Shown: piece after piece, positions 48,033-50,371 of the stretch
How the letters are laid out: every line of letters starts with the position of its first letter
Numbering within the stretch: position 1 is the first letter of the stretch
NCBI RefSeq assembly: GCF_011059185.1
Contig: NZ_JAALFE010000023.1
Location: 1 to 50,371, forward strand
Source: Paragemmobacter kunshanensis
GTDB taxonomy: Bacteria > Pseudomonadota > Alphaproteobacteria > Rhodobacterales > Rhodobacteraceae
Direction of reading: 5' to 3'
Length of the DNA stretch: 50,371 nt
Program-made: the position numbers and the translations under genes
The notes under the pieces: generated by a model
Database searches by the model: none
Told to the model about the DNA's origin: nothing
The model's input: the letters and a program-made list of their open reading frames with translations, nothing else

Positions 48033-48583
48033 ATCGACCGCGTGACGAGGTCCATCACCGAGGCGTTTGACATGATGAACTGTACGGCTTGCGAGAAATC
48101 GCCCTCTTCTTCGTTCCCCAAGTTCATCGCCATCTGAAACAGTAGCTGGTCAAGATCGAAGACGTTCTCGAAATCTACCATCGAAACGACCTCATGCGAT
48201 CCCAGATCGTAGGCGAGGAACTTCAAGTGCGTCTGACTGGACGCATCGGCGACCAGTTTCAGCGTGCCGAACTGGAAGGGGTTCAGGAAAGTCTCAACAT
48301 AGGTTTCTTGTGGCGTCCCTGCAGCGATCTGCCAGACGACATAGGCAACGATGCCGTGCGGAGTGCTGACGATCCCCTTATGGGCAATCAGGGTCATGGG
48401 CTGAACGTGCGCAAGACCTTTGGCGTGCGGCGGTTCCTCCCTAAAGAAGACGACAACCTCGTCGCCAACGTCGGCGTCAAAGGTCACTCGATAGAAACCA
48501 CACCCGTAAGTCCGCATCTCTCTGGGCAGGGGCGGGAGCGCGAAGTCCTTGATGCCGTGACGCCACTGGTTATCAATGATCAT
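48029..48583 (-). CDS. Unknown protein between GIY-YIG-like gene and hsdR
   Basis: A 184-residue protein with no recognised domain. It starts MIIDNQWRHGIKDFALPPLPREMRTYG, is strand-rich in the middle (VGDEVVVFFREEPPHAKG, GIVAYVVWQIAAGTPQE) and ends in an acidic helical part (FDLDQLLFQMAMNLGNEEEGDF). Its stop is inside the hsdR start (ATGA), so production is tied to HsdR. It could be an accessory or control factor of the restriction system, or a second defence component. I chose the ATG at 48583; GTG/TTG alternatives exist a few codons upstream. Confidence 0.75.
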   Translation of the reverse strand: MIIDNQWRHGIKDFALPPLPREMRTYGCGFYRVTFDADVGDEVVVFFREEPPHAKGLAHVQPMTLIAHKGIVSTPHGIVAYVVWQIAAGTPQETYVETFLNPFQFGTLKLVADASSQTHLKFLAYDLGSHEVVSMVDFENVFDLDQLLFQMAMNLGNEEEGDFSQAVQFIMSNASVMDLVTRSI

Positions 48584-48666
48584 TAATGTACACCCTTGAT
48601 GCAATCAGACCAAATGTTACGCGAAGACTAAACCAGAACAAGCCTTGCGATGCGCAGCTTCGAATT

Positions 48667-49173
48667 TTACCGAAGTTCAGGAAATTCGCTCCGGAAGGCT
48701 TCCTTGGCCGCCTCCCATTTTTCTAAACCGTCCGGTGACAGCGACCAGCTGCAGGCGACCGTATTCATCACGTTGTAGCCGACAGCCTTCAGCCCGTCGC
48801 AAAGCAGCTTTTCCATTGCACCGACCTGATTGCGTAGCGGGGTATGCTTTAACATCAGTGCGGCACGGTCAGCGCCGTCATGCGCGACCTGATCGTAGAT
48901 CGGCCCGTGTGCAATCAGATCGAAGCTGTTGCAATCTTCGGGACGGATGTCGCGTTTCAGCAGGTGTTTTCGCAGGGCGTTTTGGGTGGTCTGGAACCCC
49001 AGATGCTGACCCATGCGTGTGTATGGCGCGGTTGCATGGGGGCTGGAGTTGTCGCCGGTTCGCCCAACGTAGAGCAGCGTGTTATCTCCGGCGTCTACAC
49101 GCCAAACATAGAGCCAGAAACCTCGGCGCAGCATTGGACCTGGCAGAGTTAACTTATGGATAGGGGCGGTCAC
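48667..49173 (-). CDS. GIY-YIG-like nuclease-fold protein in the hsd operon
   Basis: A 168-residue protein with a degenerate GIY-YIG pattern: FWLYVWRV, eleven residues, LLYVGRT, then YTRMGQHLG (Arg/His), VGAMEKLLCDG (the Glu helix) and YNVMNTV (the late Asn). All usual catalytic positions have plausible residues, so it may be an active nuclease or a fold-only relative. Its ATG overlaps the hsdS stop (ATGA). Finding it between hsdS and hsdR is not the standard order; a helper for degrading cut DNA is a guess. Confidence 0.65.
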   Translation of the reverse strand: MTAPIHKLTLPGPMLRRGFWLYVWRVDAGDNTLLYVGRTGDNSSPHATAPYTRMGQHLGFQTTQNALRKHLLKRDIRPEDCNSFDLIAHGPIYDQVAHDGADRAALMLKHTPLRNQVGAMEKLLCDGLKAVGYNVMNTVACSWSLSPDGLEKWEAAKEAFRSEFPELR

Positions 49174-50371
49174 AGTTCACCTCGGAAAGCTCGATGCTGT
49201 AACGATCCGAATAGCTGGTCGAAAGCCATAGCCTGCCTCTCGGCAACAAGGGTCTGATTTGCCACTTCGTTTCGGCGGTCCAAGAACTTCTGCTGCTCTG
49301 CCAGCGGCAGAATTGGGACTTCGAAGTCTTCTATCTGGGCTTTGGTGATCGCTTGGCGTGTTGCACCAGCCTCTGCAATTCGAAGAAGCTCGGATTTTGA
49401 TTTTGGCAACAGGAGAAAAGCCTCCAAGAACTCAGGCACCACGATCCTATTGGGGCGAATGATCGCCACGTGCTGATTTACCCGCGCCCCACTTAGTTCA
49501 GGAGGAGCTATACAGACCCGCGCGACGGATGCTCCGGTGATGTTCAGAAGAACGTCACGCCCCTGCACGATCACATTCTTCAGGCCGTCGGCCTGTGCGT
49601 CGTCAAGGAACGCTAAGCCCTTCCTGTCAAAAAAGCCGTCCCGCACGTTCATGCTTCGGATAAGGGGGACCCCCTGTTCCTTGTATGCACTGTCACCACC
49701 GCGAGGCGTGGCACCGCTTCCAATCTTGACGCAAACCTCCCCGAGTTTTTGTCGTTCAGCCGACGCTTGGTCATCCCCAAACATCTCCTGAAAGATCGCC
49801 TGCCCGAGGGCGTTGAGGCGGTCGAGGGCGCGGGCGCGGAGACGGCGCAGCGCGTCCGCCTGATCAAGGATCGCCGCGATGCGCTTTTGCTCCTCCAAGG
49901 GGGGGAGGGGGATAGTCATCTGCTTCAGGTGGCTTGGCCCAAAGTTCAACTGGGCGCTACCTGTGACTAGCCGACTGATCTGCGTCCGAAAGGATGCTGA
50001 CTGAAACCAATGCCTCAGGAATGCCAGATCGGATACATCGGTCTTGGCCTTAAAGCGTATCGTGCTTGTGTTCATGCACAGCGGAAGGTGTTGTTCGTGA
50101 ACAAATGCAACCTTAGTGCGCAGAAAGCCGTCCTCGTCGAAGGATATGCCGCTGCTCGCGATCACCAAATCGCCCGCATCCACTGCGAAATGTCTATACT
50201 TACGATCAAACTCTTCGACGGACAGATGCCTATCAGTCCTTGAAAGATCGATGGTACCGTTCGGTAAAATGTTGCCCACGTTCAGCACCTTTATCCCACA
50301 TTCTCCAAGTAAGTCGCTGATTTCGCTGTCGTAATCGTGATATTTCGCATATAAATCATGGCGTTGACGGC
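49170..50371 (-). CDS. hsdS: Type I restriction-modification specificity subunit, 5' partial
   Basis: About 399 residues are visible; the N-terminus lies beyond the window end. The sequence runs from the end of the first target-recognition domain (GIKVLNVGNILPNGTIDLS ... LNFGPSHLKQMTIPLPPLEEQ) through the central conserved helix (KRIAAILDQADALRRLRARALDRL) to a second recognition domain (GEVCVKIGSGATPRGGD ... IEDFEVPILPLAEQQ) and the distal conserved helix. This is the usual two-TRD design that reads a bipartite DNA site for HsdM and HsdR. The last 77 bases are the terminal inverted repeat. hsdM is expected just outside the window. Confidence 0.92.
   Translation of the reverse strand, partial: RQRHDLYAKYHDYDSEISDLLGECGIKVLNVGNILPNGTIDLSRTDRHLSVEEFDRKYRHFAVDAGDLVIASSGISFDEDGFLRTKVAFVHEQHLPLCMNTSTIRFKAKTDVSDLAFLRHWFQSASFRTQISRLVTGSAQLNFGPSHLKQMTIPLPPLEEQKRIAAILDQADALRRLRARALDRLNALGQAIFQEMFGDDQASAERQKLGEVCVKIGSGATPRGGDSAYKEQGVPLIRSMNVRDGFFDRKGLAFLDDAQADGLKNVIVQGRDVLLNITGASVARVCIAPPELSGARVNQHVAIIRPNRIVVPEFLEAFLLLPKSKSELLRIAEAGATRQAITKAQIEDFEVPILPLAEQQKFLDRRNEVANQTLVAERQAMAFDQLFGSLQHRAFRGEL
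50295..50371. repeat. Right copy of 77-bp perfect terminal inverted repeat
   Basis: This is the exact reverse complement of bases 1-77. Here it encodes part of the hsdS frame (residues ending DSEISDLLGECG before GIKVLNVGNI), which reads as natural HsdS sequence, so this is more likely the original location of the sequence. Confidence 0.95.

Noticed and set aside
1-50371. Interpretation of the 77-base inverted repeats as transposon ends
   Set aside because: The 50 kb between them is ordinary core chromosome with two tRNAs and no transposase, and the right copy is coding sequence of hsdS.

Overview
The window reads as a GC-rich alphaproteobacterial chromosome segment, most likely Rhodobacterales (Paracoccaceae/Roseobacteraceae type). 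This rests on gene content (clpP-clpX, NDUFA12-mlaD-DUF2155-aat-accC-accB, a reductive pyrimidine catabolism cluster, a GapR-type DUF2312 protein, an ScfR-type regulator), on dense ATGA-coupled operons and on the family-specific intergenic motifs described below. No genus can be assigned from sequence alone.

Layout. 1-830 is an AT-rich accessory stretch with a 5'-truncated membrane protein carrying a ThsA-type macro domain, lying at the 3' end of a tRNA-Asn(GTT). 1195-8310 holds a metallo-beta-lactamase-fold hydrolase, an EnvZ-type kinase, a CAP-domain secreted protein, a YnjBCD-type ABC importer and a CDP-alcohol phosphatidyltransferase. 8499-16084 holds a photolyase-like FAD protein, clpP, clpX, NDUFA12, mlaD, DUF2155, aat, accC and accB. 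16361-31020 is a pyrimidine-degradation region: preT and preA (dihydropyrimidine dehydrogenase), two RutR-like TetR regulators, beta-ureidopropionase, dihydropyrimidinase, a cupin and an NMT1/THI5-type ABC importer. The TetR/ureidopropionase divergent promoter has two near-consensus RutR boxes. 31189-36914 carries an ScfR-type regulator, a response regulator, a small membrane protein, an SLC5-STAC-histidine kinase fusion and a FliM/FliN-like SpoA protein. 36968-42498 carries a sulfur module (TIGR01244 protein plus two YeeE/YedE proteins), a DksA-like zinc-finger protein behind an FNR-type site, a FadB-like protein that has lost its catalytic residues, a GapR-like protein and unknowns. 42585-44246 is an iron-type ABC permease, followed by tRNA-Thr(TGT).

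Directly 3' of tRNA-Thr is a second accessory block (44643-50371): a type I restriction-modification operon read on the minus strand as hsdS - GIY-YIG-like protein - unknown protein - hsdR, with hsdS cut by the window end and hsdM presumably beyond it.

The most unusual structural observation is that the first and last 77 bases of the window are perfect reverse complements. The right copy lies inside hsdS. On the left the same 77 bases run in frame into the macro-domain gene. This is either a real inverted repeat joining the two accessory blocks, a chimeric hsdS/macro fusion, or an assembly-graph signature (77 is a common final k-mer length).
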